From Neoceratodus forsteri (Eukaryota; Chordata; Ceratodontiformes; Ceratodontidae): DNA of 64,000 nt. The notes below the pieces were generated by a model. That model was not told where the DNA came from, did no database searches, and worked only from the letters and a program-made list of their open reading frames with translations. Every line of letters starts with the position of its first letter. Position 1 is the first letter of the stretch. This document shows, piece by piece, positions 23,240 to 34,360 of the stretch. Both the position numbers and the translations under genes were made by a program. The stretch lies in assembly GCA_016271365.2 (NCBI GenBank), contig CM057456.1, positions 610,457,501 to 610,521,500 on the forward strand. The letters run 5' to 3'.

Positions 23240-24879
23240 AAGCATAATTTATTTATTTTGGCTGGATTGTTTACATCACTACAGAATAGCCTGTTAGGAA
23301 TTATCACGTTTAGAGTTAATGCTGAGATGAGTTATAGTATTTTACCGTTCACTGTTCTCTGCTTTCCTTTGATTGATACCTAGGTCCGTACATATTGCTA
23401 GTGACTTCAAACCGGTGTTTAATCTTAGACTTATTCACAATACTGTGTATCTTGATTTTAGTACAGTACTTTCTTTGCACCAATAATTTAGAGTTCTATT
23501 TCCAAGGGGTGCTTTTACCGGCCAGATAGATCTGTAGAGTTCAGTGTGTGACAATGACTGGATACATACTGTGATGGATGTTATCCATGTTTTTGTTTCA
23601 TAAAAATATCAATAAAAATCTTTGATACAGAAAATTGACTTTAGTAATAGAGAATGAAATGCCCTGAAATTCCAGTTGTTGGGGAATGTCAGTATTATAA
23701 GATTTAAATTTTGCCGATGTCAACTGTAATTTTTTGCAGAAAACTGGAATGTCACTCTAAAGTACTCCATTGCAGCTGTTGTGGGTTAATTTTGATGCAC
23801 TTAACTCTTGGCACTGTGTCTGTTAACATTTCTGTAATTTCATTAAACGAGCATTGTGACATCAGTTTATGCCACTGGAATCCTGATAAGTCTAGTTATT
23901 GTTGGTTTCCTATGTTTTTTTTTTTTTTTGTAATATATGGAACTCTTTGAACATTATGTCTCATACATGCCATTGATCTGTGATGTCAGAACAATGATGT
24001 TATCAATTGTTGATGTCCCTGATTTCCTACGGGCAAACTGACAGTCCATCTATTACTATGTTGGTTCTTCCTCACTTGATCAGGTTTGCATTTAGTTGAC
24101 TGTGTGCTGTAAAGTCTGCTAGCATGTTAACGCTTCAGGAAGTCCAAACAAGTTTTTAATTCTGTCTGAAATATTCTTTTGCACCAGCTGACTAAACCGG
24201 TGTTACAGTGTAGCACTTTACCCAGTGTGCTGGCATTTAGATAATGGGCAGAAAACCGCCAGTATTGGTCCCACGCTGTTGAACTGCAGTCATCCGACGG
24301 CCTGTAGTGGGTCGGTGCTAGCTCACTGCAGCATGAGCTGTTGTGCAGAAGTGGGCCAGACTCTGTGACAGCGTGGGCCACATATTGAGAACAATGCCGT
24401 TCACTGCTTTGTGTGCACCTGAAAAATGACAGCAGGCTTTAGTAAGTTCTGCACATGCCATAGCCCCGTCCTGGAGTCCCAATGTTTGGAACATAAGTTG
24501 TGTGTACTTGCCATGCACACAACCTGCTGATATCGATGACTAAATAGAGTCCTTGTCTTCCCTAGCTTTTCACTGTCGGAGCAACGGGGAAGGAGGGATT
24601 TGACCCCTGAAGACTACACTCTCAGGTAGGGGATGTGGGAGGGAAGGTTGCCTGACCAACCAAATAATTTTATTTGTGGGAGGTGCAACTGGGAGGCAAG
24701 CCTCTACCTACCTCCAGCCATGCTGGACTACCAGGCAGATGGAGGGCTCCAGCTTTATGTTGGAGCAAGAAAATGGGTGGTGTTTGTCAGGGGTTAATCT
24801 GGGAAAGAACTCCCAGGGAACTCCATTCCAGCTCCAGATTTAGAAATTTGAGTTCCACCTCCTACAAAATTCCAGTTTA
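23240..24879. other. No gene or recognised repeat
   Basis: AT-rich sequence with a T-run at 23917-23929. Frames near 24127-24518 show no known motif. Some of the 24.6-24.88 kb part (for instance the block with 'aaaattccagtttaaccact') looks repeat-like but is unassigned. Confidence 0.3.
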
Positions 24880-25800
24880 ACCACTGGTGTTTGCAGCCTT
24901 CCTTGGCTACACTCAATCTATTTCTTCAACTGTCCTCACGGTCGCTAACTCAGTTCTCCCTTACTTTGCCAGCTTTAAGAAAAAAAAATCTAAATTTAAA
25001 TACCTGTAAATTTTCTTTCTCTGACTGTTGGTTGCAGGGCTGTGGTACTGCTCGGATCTTCCCTTCAGGGCCTCTATAAAGGCTCGAAGTAGACTTGTAG
25101 CACAGGGTCACGGGCTTCTCTCCCTTTGGATTATGTCAGTCAGTTCTAAAGCAAAAAAATAGTCCAATAACTAGTCCGGACAATCTACCAAGAAACACTA
25201 CTAGACAACAGCATAACCTCAGTGGAAAACAAATGTATGAGTGACTCCACCAACTATGAAACTGGAACAAACTTTGGGGGCTCCAGCCCTCGAACCAGCA
25301 GTCTGAGAAAGCAAATTTATAGTCCATTAAATTTTGGAGAAAGAAAATTAACAGTTATTTAAATTTCTGTTATTAGGATACCAGAGGGTGGGTAATGAAA
25401 TAGCCATGAATGATAATCCTCAGTGACTGCCTGTAGAACTTTTTGGCAGTGTGAAGAATAGTCCAGGTGACAGCCCTCCAAAAGTCAGATGGTGAAGCGT
25501 TCCTAAGGTCCTCTCAGGAAGTGGCCATAACTCAGAATGGGCTTTTACTGGGCCTAGTACTGGGCCTAGTAACTAAATCCCAGTCCATAATAGAGAAGGA
25601 GGATGGCTGATCGTATCCACCTATTGGTAGAGTCCGTCGCAACGTTTTTATCTTGGTATTGACTAGCCATGAGGACAAGAAGACTTGTCTTTTGAAACAG
25701 TTCATCTTATCTGTGTCCTGATGTTTGGATTCATTATTGGTGAGGTTCTGGCCGGAGGAACAGGACTCCGCAGGAGCATTTTTTTTTTGGGGAGGAGCCA
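24880..25800. mobile_element. Probable DIRS-type remnant with inverted arms
   Basis: The segment 24985-25045 ('gtaaattttctttctctgac' then 'tgttggtt') pairs with the reverse complement of 25285-25366 ('ctttctcagactgctggtt', 'taattttctttctc'). Separately, 25743-25766 ('ttctggccggaggaacagga') occurs in inverted orientation at 30394-30416, right at the 3' end of the DIRS element. DIRS elements carry inverted terminal repeats, so this is best read as a collapsed or rearranged terminal piece of a related DIRS. No intact protein is present. Confidence 0.45.
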
Positions 25801-26329
25801 GCACGGCGCCACCCTCAAGGCCGACGTACAGTGTGGCACTGGAAGGATGGCCATTAAACAACGCCGACTCCTCCCTCACCTCAGTTCTGCTTCTCCCACT
25901 GTTGAGTAAACAGCGACCTCGTTGGCAAGTAAGTTTCTACTGCGACATGGTGGCCTAGTCTGTTTTCGTCGACCGAAGCCTTAGTTCTGTGTGCCATTAC
26001 CGTCTCTTGACACCAATTCGACTCCAAGAAATTGAAGCCGATAGGGTCCCCCCCCCCCACCAACTCTGTTTATCCTCCTCCTCTCTGACCCCAGACTCTC
26101 TCCGGTGTGGTTGCTCGGCACCACCTTATCCCACCCTGCCTGAAGTCCCCAGCCTTACCTTCCAGTGGGGGGGGGACTCCTCTTTGCTCCTCTGGTCTCT
26201 GACCCCCTGGATCTAGGTGTACCGTCACCACAGCGACTCCCTGATGGCGAAGACGACCACAGCGACAGGAATCGGGCAAAATCCGCCCGTTGCTGTGGTG
26301 GTCTGTGTGCTGATCGGGACTGCCTCGCT

Positions 26330-27020
26330 GGGTGATTGCCCCCCGCTCCAACTTTGACTCGGAGTCAGAATCCTAGAGACTGGGGGGCATGGAGGGTGGT
26401 TCGGAGGAGGCACAGCCCCCTGATTGTGAGCGCCCGACATCCCGTGGCTACATGCCGACTGTCGGCATTGTAGCTGTCGCTGTAGGGGATGTTGGCACTA
26501 GCGCTGTCGAAGCGCTGTTGGTAAACCCCGGACGGGACCGCTGACTCCTCTTGGTGACCTGTCTGTAATCCAGACAGACAACCTGGGAACGAGGGAGCAT
26601 TGGAGGCAGGCTGGAAGACCCAGTGTTTGGTGTGGAGGTTGGCCACTGGACCCACCTTTACCTACCAGGGGATGTGGTATTTTCCATGTTTCTGTGGTTC
26701 CCGGGAGCATGACGTGCACTGACATCCAGCGCAGCATGGTCACACTCCCGCACCCACCTGCAGGACGTCTGCCGAAGCTCCCATACCCCCTTCTGCATGC
26801 CCCGCGTGCTGCACCATTCGGTCACCACCAGGAGCTGCCAAAACTGCGCAAGACCTCCAACCCTCCCTCGGGAAAGGAGAGCTGCCAGTTGGCAGCTCGA
26901 GCCAGATCCACACACCCCCCCGGGCCGACCCTGGTGGCCCGAGCTCGATCCCAAACCTGGGCCACCAGCGTAGCGCAAGGTGTGGTGTCTAGAATCTTGA
27001 CCCTCGGTGCTACCAGGCCG
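26330..27020 (-). mobile_element. Family A SINE, reverse copy
   Basis: The minus-strand head near 27015-26930 contains 'ggcctggtagcaccgagggt', then 'gcccaggtttgggatcgagc' at the B-box position, as in the copies at 22703-23225 and 56983-57514. The body is GC-rich. The 3' limit is not clear, because the GC-rich stretch 26030-26330 could be the tail of the same or of another copy. No target duplication was found. Confidence 0.6.
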
Positions 27021-27189
27021 GCAAGTCTTTTCTTTTAAATCAGGGCCAAGTTCTTTTCCTGTGTTGTGGTTAGTTTTTCATCCAATCATGATCATGCTGG
27101 AGGAGGAGTCAGGCAGGAAACAAACTGTGTCAGGGACAGATGGGACTTCTGTGCTGGTGGAGGAGGAGTCAGACAGGAGAGGAACAGAG

Positions 27190-27560
27190 GAGGGGAAGCA
27201 GGCAGATGGAAATATGGAGGGAATACTAGTGATGGGGGATTCAATACTAAGGGGGGGTAAGGTGGGGTAGCAAGGGGGAAGGCACAGTCGTATATGGGTG
27301 GAGGCCATGCCAGGGATAATAGCTGAAAGAGTGGGACAGTCGATCCTGAAATATGCTAGAAGGGGAAGGGAGAGACCAGAGACCTCATTTATTGCTACAT
27401 CTGGGGACAACTGACCTGGCTGATAGTATATTAGAGGTAGTCCAAAAGAGGTTTGAGGAGCTGGGAACTTTATGCGAGGGGAGGGTAGATCAGTAACTTT
27501 TTCTGAGGTATTACCAGTGCCTAAGGCAAGCATGGCTAGAAAACAAAGGATCAAGGGATT
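27190..27560 (+). pseudogene. CR1 ORF1 esterase-domain remnant
   Basis: Vertebrate CR1 ORF1 proteins often carry an SGNH-type esterase domain of uncertain role. Here the frame ending at 27270 reads 'MEGILVMGDSILRGGKVG', with the nucleophile-containing GDS box. After a stop, 'VEAMPGIIAERVGQSILKYA' matches the next conserved stretch. Then comes 'FIATSGDN' where a GTND-type box is expected, so that block is altered. No intact product is possible. Confidence 0.6.
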
Positions 27561-27762
27561 TAATGAATGATTTAGGCAAATAGTGTCGCACCAAAGGGTA
27601 TGGGTTAGTGGAAGGGTGGGGAAAGACCTGGGAGGACAGTAGTCTATATGCTAAGGATAGACTTTACCTACATGAAGAGGGCAAGAAGGTGCTGAAACGG
27701 AAGCTTGAGGAGTATACTGAGGTAGCTGGACATTTAAACTAGTTGAGGGGGGTGACGGGTGG

Positions 27763-28667
27763 ATGGAGGGCATACAGTGGCCACGAGATGGGAAGCAGAT
27801 CAAGTTTACCCCCCAGAACAAGGGCAGTGAACTAGGTAGAAGCAATAGAGGGAATGCTGGAAGTGGAGGGCAGAGGGATGGGGGAGGGACGGTAAAGGGA
27901 TGGAGGGTGGTCACCATTAATGCTAGAAGCCTGAAGGATAAAATGAATGACTTACAGGCCCTCATGGTGGAGAGGGAGGTGGACATGGCAGCCATCATGG
28001 AAACATGGGCTACCCAATGCCATGACTGGGACCTGGCGGTCCCGGGGTACAGAATATTCCACAGGGATAGGGAAAACAGGAGAGGGGGGAGTGGCATTAT
28101 ATGTGAGGGAGGGGCTAAAGTACATTAGAGAGGAGGGGGAGGAGGGAGAAATAGTCATTATGGCTGCTAATCCAGGATTCTAGGAATAGGACTCACCGGA
28201 TGGGAGTGGTGTACAGGCCACCCTCCCAGACAGAGGAGTTGGACAGGGAACTTGTGAGGCAGATTAGAAGGGCATGCGGGAAGGGAGTGTGGTGGTTGTG
28301 GGGGACTTCAACCTGCCGGAGGCAGATTGGGGAACCCCAGCCACTAGCAAAACAAGGGAGCAGATACTGCTGGACACCTTTCAGGGAAGCTTCCTTACAC
28401 AGGTGGTCAGTGAACCAACCCGGGAGGTGGGAACACCCTCGACTAGTGCTCACAAATGGGGAGTTTGTGAGGGATATCAAGGTGGATGAACCACTAGTGG
28501 GGAGTGACCATCACTCAGTATTGTTCAGGTTGATTATGGGAAAAGAGGGGGTGGCATCCAGCGCAAAGGTGCTGAATTTCATATGGGCAGATTTTGCAAA
28601 GATGGAGGAGGTAGTGAGTGGGTACCTGGCCAGGATCCAGCCTAGTATGAACACGGACCAGAGATGA
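27763..28667 (+). pseudogene. CR1 endonuclease remnant
   Basis: The frames 27763-28128, 28274-28489 and 28200-28667 share the APE-like endonuclease. 'RVVTINARSLKDKMNDLQAL' is the start of ORF2, followed by 'VDMAAIMETWATQ' (the ETW box), then 'VVVGDFNLPEADWGTPA' (the GDFN box), and 'GSDHHSVLFRLIMG' (the SDH catalytic box). All main catalytic boxes survive but lie in different frames. The endonuclease nicks DNA at the insertion site in living elements. Confidence 0.8.
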
Positions 28668-29088
28668 GAGCTCATTAAGAAGGGGCTACTAGAGGCTACC
28701 AGTTCCTGTAACAGGACTCTGAGTAAAAAAGGCCTGGGCAAAAAGGCCAAGCTGGATTAGCAGGGGGATTGTGGAAAAGGTGAGGAGAAAAAGGGTGGCC
28801 TTTAGGAGATGCAGGAAATCAGGGAGGGGGAAGTTTGGGAGGAGTACCTGCACGAGGCAAAGGAGGTGACAAGCGCAGTAAGAACAGCAAAAGCCACCAA
28901 AGAGCTCAGGCTGGTGCAAGGCATTAAGGAGAGGGAGAAGAGCTCCTTCAGGTACATCAGGGAGAAAAGGAGCTGTAAAGAACAGATAGTAAGGATTAAG
29001 AAGGCTGGGCGATAGGTAGAGAAGGGGGGGGGAGAAAAGGCAGAAGCACTCAATGACTATTTCTGCTTGGCATTTATGAAAGAGAGAG

Positions 29089-29982
29089 GTGGGGTGTTAC
29101 CCAAAGGGGGTGGGGGGCAGTAAAGGCTGGGGAAGAAGTAATGGATGGGGTGCGCTGAGAGAAGGTAGAGTGCTGGAGGGCTTGAGAGTGCTGAGGGTGG
29201 ACAAGGCACCAGGGCCAGATGGCATTCACTCCAGGGTACTGAAGGAGCTAGCAGAGATCCTGGTGGGGCCCTTGGCAGGCCTATTCAATGCCTCACTGAA
29301 TTCGAGATGCGTACTCAAGGATTGGAGGTTGGTTCACGTGGTTCCCCTATATAAGAGTGGCTCCAAAGATGAACCAGGGAACTATAGACTGGGTCTCACA
29401 TCTATTGTGGGGAAGCTAATGGAAATGATCCTGAAGGAGAGGCTGGTGTCCCTGGTAGAGTTCAGTAGGCTGCAGGACAGTAGACAGCATGACTTTTTTG
29501 TAGGCAGATCCTACCAGACCAACCTGGTAGATTACTATGACTGGGTAACTAGGCAGATGGACAAGGGCTGTGCAGTGGATGTCCTGTACCTGGACTTCAG
29601 CAAGGCATTCGATTCGGTGCTGCATGGGAGAATTGGAATACAACTTGAAGGCACAGGGGTGGGAGCAAAAATGGTGGAATGGGTGACAAACTGGCTGCAG
29701 GCAAGGCAGCAGAGGGTGGTGGTGGAAGGGGAACTCTCATCCCCAAGGGCAGTAACAAGTGGGGTTCCACAGGGCTTGGTGCTGGGACCAGTGTTATTTG
29801 AAATATTTATTGCAGACATTCCCTTGGGCATCAAGAGCAGGATCAGCCTGTTTGCCAGCGACACCAAGATAGGGGCAGTGGTGGGTGACATAGAGGGGTG
29901 GCAGAGTTTTCAGGAAGATCTGATAAAAGCTGGAGACCTGGTTGGACACTTGGCAGCGGGAGTTCGATGCCAAAAATTGTAA
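29089..29982 (+). pseudogene. CR1 reverse transcriptase, 297-codon frame
   Basis: This is the longest open frame in the window. Motifs in order are 'DKAPGPDGIHSRVLKELAEI', then 'NYRLGLTSIVGKLMEMI', 'DVLYLDFSKAFDSVLHGRIG', 'SGVPQGLVLGPVLF', and 'SLFASDTKIG' at the second catalytic site. In active CR1 elements this last box has two adjacent Asp (ADD-type). Here it reads ASD, so one catalytic Asp is lost, and several loops are altered. Thumb and C-terminal sequence continues in another frame at 30048-30371 with 'LYRSLVTPHLEYCMQYW'. Confidence 0.9.
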
Positions 29983-30459
29983 AGTGTTGCATTTTGGGGC
30001 AAAAAAATAATCCAAGGAGAAACTACCAACTGGGAGGAGTGCAGTAGGTGGAGACTGAGGAGGAGAAGGATCTGGGGGTGGTCATCATGGGATCAGTGAA
30101 CAGCTCGGCACAGTGTAGAAAGGCAGCAGCAAGGGCCAACAAAATGCGGGGTTGTATCGCAAGGGGAATGATGTCGAGGAGGGGGGAGGTGATTCTACCA
30201 CTGTATAGATCATTAGTTACACCTCATCTTGAATATTGTATGCAGTACTGGTGCCCATACCTGAAAAGGGACATTAAATTACTGGAAGGGGTGCAGCACA
30301 GAGCAACTAAGATGATCCAGGGACTGGGGGACTTATCGTATGACAGTAGGCTAAAGGAGGTGTACATATAAAAAAAAAAAAAACTCTGGTTGGGTCCTGT
30401 TCCTCCGGCCAGAACCCCACCAGTGATGAATGGTGAAGATACACAGAAAGATCAAAAAT

Positions 30460-30890
30460 TACGGTAGTTACGTAATTTTCATTTTTCTCTTGAGGTAATT
30501 CTTTAAGGCTCGTCTAAGATCCAGAGTATGCAGCTTCCTTTCCTTGTCATTCCTAGGCTTAAGGAAGAAAGATGGAAGGATTACCTCTTGATTAGAATGA
30601 AAAGCAGTATTCACATTTGGCAAGAATCCAGGGCCAGTGTGTAATATTACAGAGCCTTGACAAACTAGAGTATAAGACTCTTTGGAGGAGAGTGCACCAA
30701 TCTCGATGACTCGCCTAGCCAAGGTAATAGCAGTGAGGAAAGTGACCTTAATCGTATAATGGGGAAGAAAAGGCATCTGCCAGTTGCTCAAAAGAGGCTT
30801 TAGTTAGAGCCTGAACGACTGGATTGAGGCATCATGGTGGAAGAGTAGGTTTTTATTGGAGAGTGCTACAAGGCCACAGCCCTTAAAAAA
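30460..30890 (-). pseudogene. DIRS tyrosine recombinase, N-terminal part
   Basis: The minus-strand frame reads 'TIKVTFLTAITLARRVIEIG' then 'ALSSKES', 'GPGFLPNVNTAFHSNQ' and 'LDLRRALKNYLKRKM'. 'ARRVIEIGALS' carries the first catalytic Arg of YR box A. The frame ends at about 30470. The box B H-x-x-R and the nucleophile Tyr expected about 70-100 residues later are not found before the element ends, so the enzyme is truncated. Upstream, in another frame, is 'MPEDFLRAVALLALSNKNLL'. Confidence 0.75.
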
Positions 30891-31883
30891 TCTTCTGGCA
30901 TGGGGATGAGATCCCAGAGACTCTCTTGATTCCACCAGTAGCATGCACCCAAGGCGGAGACCTGCATTGTCAGTATCACCAGTTACACTCTGTTATCAAA
31001 TCAGTCCTCGAAAAACAGAAGCAGGATTGGCAAAGATACAGCTTGGATGTCTGTAGTCCTGGATGAGACCCAGAATAGGAATTTTCTCCAAATTCTGTAG
31101 TACACTTTAGAAGTTGATTGCTGTCCGAAGTCACCATCACCTCAGTCACCTCCAGGGAGTAACCCGAATGTTCTAGAATTTCCTGTTCAATCATCAAACT
31201 GAGAAGGACAGATTGCAGAGATTCTGATGTGTTATGGGACCCTTACGATTAAGAAGGTCCAGGCCGGATGGAAATCTGAGTCCATTAACATGTGAATAAG
31301 AGGTGGGAACCACGGACCGTGGGGCCAGTATGGGCAGACCAAGATGAGCTCAGCTTTGTCCTGTGCACTTTTTGCGAACCTGTGGGCCAAATGGGAGTGA
31401 GAGGAAAAACGTAAAGAAGTCTCAGATGGCCCCAATGGTGTGAGAAGGTGTCCCATGCCAGTGCTTGATTGTCCCTAGCAAGAGAACAGAATAGCTGTGT
31501 TTTGGCATTGGTTGTGGAGGCAAAGAGGTTGACCTGGCGCAATCCCCAATGAAGTGTGAGGAGTTGAAAAGTGCTGTTAAGTTCCCACTCTCTGGGTAGT
31601 ATGTCTTTGCAGCTCAGCAGGTCTGCTGTGGAGATGTCTTGTCCCTGTATGTATTCTTTGGATAAGCTTTTGAGGTGCTCCTCAGTGGAGGAATTGCAAA
31701 GTTCCCTTAAGCATGAGTCAGCTTCTTGTGTTCTGTTGCTGGTTGATGTATGCCATTATGGTCCTGTTGTCAGTGATAATCAGGACATCGTGGTGTAGAA
31801 TGGTGTCCTTGAACTTCTGGAGAGCGAGGCATACTGCTTACGTTTCCAGAACATTGATGCTGAGATGGGACTCCAGTAAGGAT

Positions 31884-31888
31884 CACTT
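31884..31888. repeat. 5-bp flank repeat of MITE copy 2 (left)
   Basis: 'cactt' here and at 32162-32166 directly flanks the element 31889-32161. This is consistent with a short target duplication made in the DIRS sequence. Confidence 0.5.
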
Positions 31889-32161
31889 GGGGTACTAAAT
31901 AAGCCAAAAACATTGATTAGCAGTTTTACACGTGAAAGTCCTAATCAGCTGTAAAAATGCATAGCACTTGGCACAGAATGGTTAGCAAAATTTAAAATAT
32001 ATATAATTTTACTTATTTTGTCTACTGTGCTATAGATGTGCCATAGACTCACTGAAAAAAATGGTTAGCAGTCTGTTGCTACGTATTTTTAGAAATGGTT
32101 AGCATTACCTCCTGTTTTGCATAGCGTTTTGCTATGCTATGCAAACTGTTTAATACCCTGC
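31889..32161 (-). mobile_element. Short inverted-repeat element (MITE), copy 2
   Basis: The element is 273 bp with ends 'ggggtactaaat' and 'gtttaataccctgc', giving an imperfect ~11-bp terminal inverted repeat. It is the near reverse complement of 18427-18677. It sits inside the DIRS RNase H frame, flanked by 'cactt' on both sides, so it moved after the DIRS did. The interior has a hairpin-forming 'gcatagcgttttgctatgc'. No protein is encoded. Confidence 0.75.
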
Positions 32162-32479
32162 CACTTGTGTTGAGCCAAGATTGATTCAATTGGACGACCC
32201 ATCCACAAAGACTGGTGTCAGTGGTGATCCTCACTGACTGTGAATGACTGAAGCTGTGACCCGTTATGTTCATTTGCATGGTCCACTAAGCAAGGCTGTC
32301 CTTCATGTGCTGGGATATCTTCTCCTTGTGGTTGTTGTTGTCTCTGTGAGGGAACTGCAAGACTAGTGTTTGTGCTGGTGACAGATAGCTCTTTGGATGG
32401 TTGACGATGAATCTTTGTGTGGTCAGACACTGGATGACCAAGGCAGCTGCTTGCTGAGTTGGTGGCGCTGTAGATTCTG

Positions 32480-33217
32480 GATCAAGATGTCATCCCGATA
32501 ACGGAACACATGAATCCCTTGATTTCAGAGGTGTGCAACCACAGTTACAGGGACTCTGGAATTGGAAATGATGCTCCTGGATTTTGAACTGCAGAGTCTG
32601 TCTGTGAGACCCCAGGATGGGAATGTGCAGGTAGGCATCCTGCAAATCTTTGGATGCCAGGTAGTCTCCCCGTTGTGCTTCCCTGATGATTGACGAGAGG
32701 ATTTCCATCTTGAATGACTTGCTGCGAACAAATCGATTTAGAAATTTTAAGTCCAGCATGGGTCTGAAAACTCCCATGCATTTTGGTACGATGAAGACTA
32801 GGAAGTACATGCCTCTGTTAAGTTCTGGAAGTGGTATTGGTTCTGTGGCATTTTTCTGAAGTAGGTTCATTACTGCTTTGCAATCCACTTGATGGGGTAA
32901 TGAGATGACATGGGAATTGGAGGCCTGGATCTGAATTTGATGAGGGGTAACCCCTTTGTTCAGTGTCCAAGACCCATTTGTCTGTTGTGGAATGGACCCA
33001 TTCCCCAAGAAATAGGATAGTCGGCCTGTCATTTGGGGATGAGTCCAGACTGTCTTATTGTGAGATTTTTCTGGAGGAGCTGCCCGTGTCATGGTTGCTG
33101 TTGCCTCTGCTCCAGTTGCTACATTGGTTGTGTGCAGTGAACCAGGGTCATCACTTATTGAATTCTTTGTTCTGGTTTCCTGATCTGTTAAAAGAGGATT
33201 GGCCACTGAATGAATAA
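32480..33217 (-). pseudogene. DIRS reverse transcriptase, 238-codon frame
   Basis: Minus-strand motifs are 'GRLSYFLGNGSIPQQTNGSW', 'IPLPELNRGMYFLVFIVPK' (the start of the RT fold), 'GVFRPMLDLKFLNRFV', and 'LASKDLQDAYLHIPI' with the first catalytic Asp. The frame ends at 32490. Shifting frame at 32490-32515 gives 'GIHVFRYRDDILIQN', the second catalytic YxDD box, intact as YRDD. Family style (RPxLDLKxLN, KDLQDAYLHIPI) matches DIRS and not LINE or gypsy RTs. Confidence 0.85.
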
Positions 33218-33239
33218 TTTCAGAGATGGAACAAACCAG

Positions 33240-34360
33240 TTTCAGTTCCTGGACTTAGATTGCAGTAGACGTACTTCTCCGTCTCCATGGAATCCTTCTC
33301 TGCCTCCTTGGGAGAGGTGCCTAATGGGAGAGTTCCCTTGTATGGTGAATTGACCTCTGAAATGTCCCGAGTAAATTGAAGCCAGCCCTACAAGCTGTAA
33401 TTGATGCGGAAGATCTTTGTTCTTTTCTGAGTCCTCAGACAATTTGTATACCACGTCTGTGGCCAAAGACCCTGTTTGTTTGAAAAGAGAGTCGCAGTTG
33501 CTGCCCTCATAGAGGCTACAGAGGCCTGGGATGCCTTTTTTAAAGAGTTGTCTACTTTATGATCCACTGTATCCCTTAGGCTTGCTCCACTGTCCGCTTG
33601 TATGGTGGTCATTTTGGTTAAGGATGAGATCATGTGGTCTATCTTTAGAAGGTTCAACCAGGTATCTCATTGCTTTCTGTCAAACTTAAGAAGCTTATTC
33701 ACATGGCAAGGGGGCAGGATACTTCTTTTCTGGGCCTATCCACTCCTTCTTAAGTAGGTCCTCCATTGTTGTTGGGGATGGGGAACATGCTCTCCATCTT
33801 GGTGGACCTTGACAGCTTGAAAAAGGGCTTGTCCTCTTTGGATGTGGAGGTTGCAAGGTTGAGGAGTATTTCTGACATCATCTTCTTGATAAGTCGAGAT
33901 CTTCTGTATGTAAGTGTCTGTCTGATTGTGGTTCGTATCTGACGAGTCACTGCTCAGTTCGCCTTCTTCAGGTGGATGACGAAACCGAGCCAGAAAAGGA
34001 AGGGGGACCTTGCATGTTTCTTTTTCCACTTGTGATGGTGTGCCTTTTCATTTGCTTTGCATAACGGGGGTCCCGGTGATCTTCCTCATCTGAGGATGGT
34101 AGTGGAGTCCTTTTTCTGGAAGCCTTTTTGTGCATGGGGCCCTATGGGGAAGTTGGGCTGTGAAGGGCAAAGAATACCAGGTCCAATATGAAGGCCGTAT
34201 TCAGTTTTGCAGTGAGGTGTGAAGCCAGTTGAAGCTGCGACTGTTCCGTTGTGTTATGCCTTGTATTGGGTTGTGACAAGTCTCTGTCTGCAGCTAGGAG
34301 TGGTTTAGTTTGTCGAAGTGTCACATTTAAGGTACAGCGATCCCGCAAAGGTGGCAAGTA
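33240..34360 (-). pseudogene. DIRS gag-like region
   Basis: The minus-strand frames give 'PLPFLARFRHPPEEGELSSD' then 'SSDTNHNQTDTYI', and further on 'LKIDHMISSLTKMTTIQADS' and 'ATATLFSNKQGLW'. The Ser/Asp/Glu-rich stretch followed by a helical segment is typical of DIRS gag proteins. The frames are broken at least three times. Its position upstream of RT agrees with DIRS order. Confidence 0.65.

Larger units (their letters stand above)
27085..30370 (+). mobile_element. CR1 LINE, ~3.3 kb, ORF1 esterase to ORF2
   Basis: This is the most complete CR1 in the window. It starts with an ORF1 remnant carrying the esterase GDS box ('GILVMGDSILRGG'). ORF2 follows from about 27890 with endonuclease, RT and the post-RT region. 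It stops at 30370 within the post-RT segment ('LGDLSYDSRLKEVYI') with an A-run. The expected 'LNMYSLEDR'-like continuation and 3' UTR are missing. The next feature is the 3' end of a reverse-strand DIRS. Many frameshifts and stops show it is dead. Confidence 0.85.
31200..32300 (-). pseudogene. DIRS RNase H region, split by a MITE
   Basis: On the minus strand 'ITTDTSLCGWVVQLNQ' opens the RNase H fold with its first Asp. It is cut after 'NTSG' by the insertion at 31889-32161. The domain resumes with 'ESHLSINVLET' (a Glu-containing helix) and 'VLIITDNRTIMAYIN' (the catalytic TDN). Later come 'QVNLFASTTNAK' and a W/P-rich 'LSSSWSAHTGPTVRGSHLL' stretch typical of the end of DIRS RT-RH polyproteins. 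Stops and shifts are present. Confidence 0.75.

Noticed and set aside
27078..27554. 158-codon minus-strand frame as a gene
   Set aside because: It is the antisense of the CR1 ORF1 remnant, which has the recognisable esterase motif on the plus strand.
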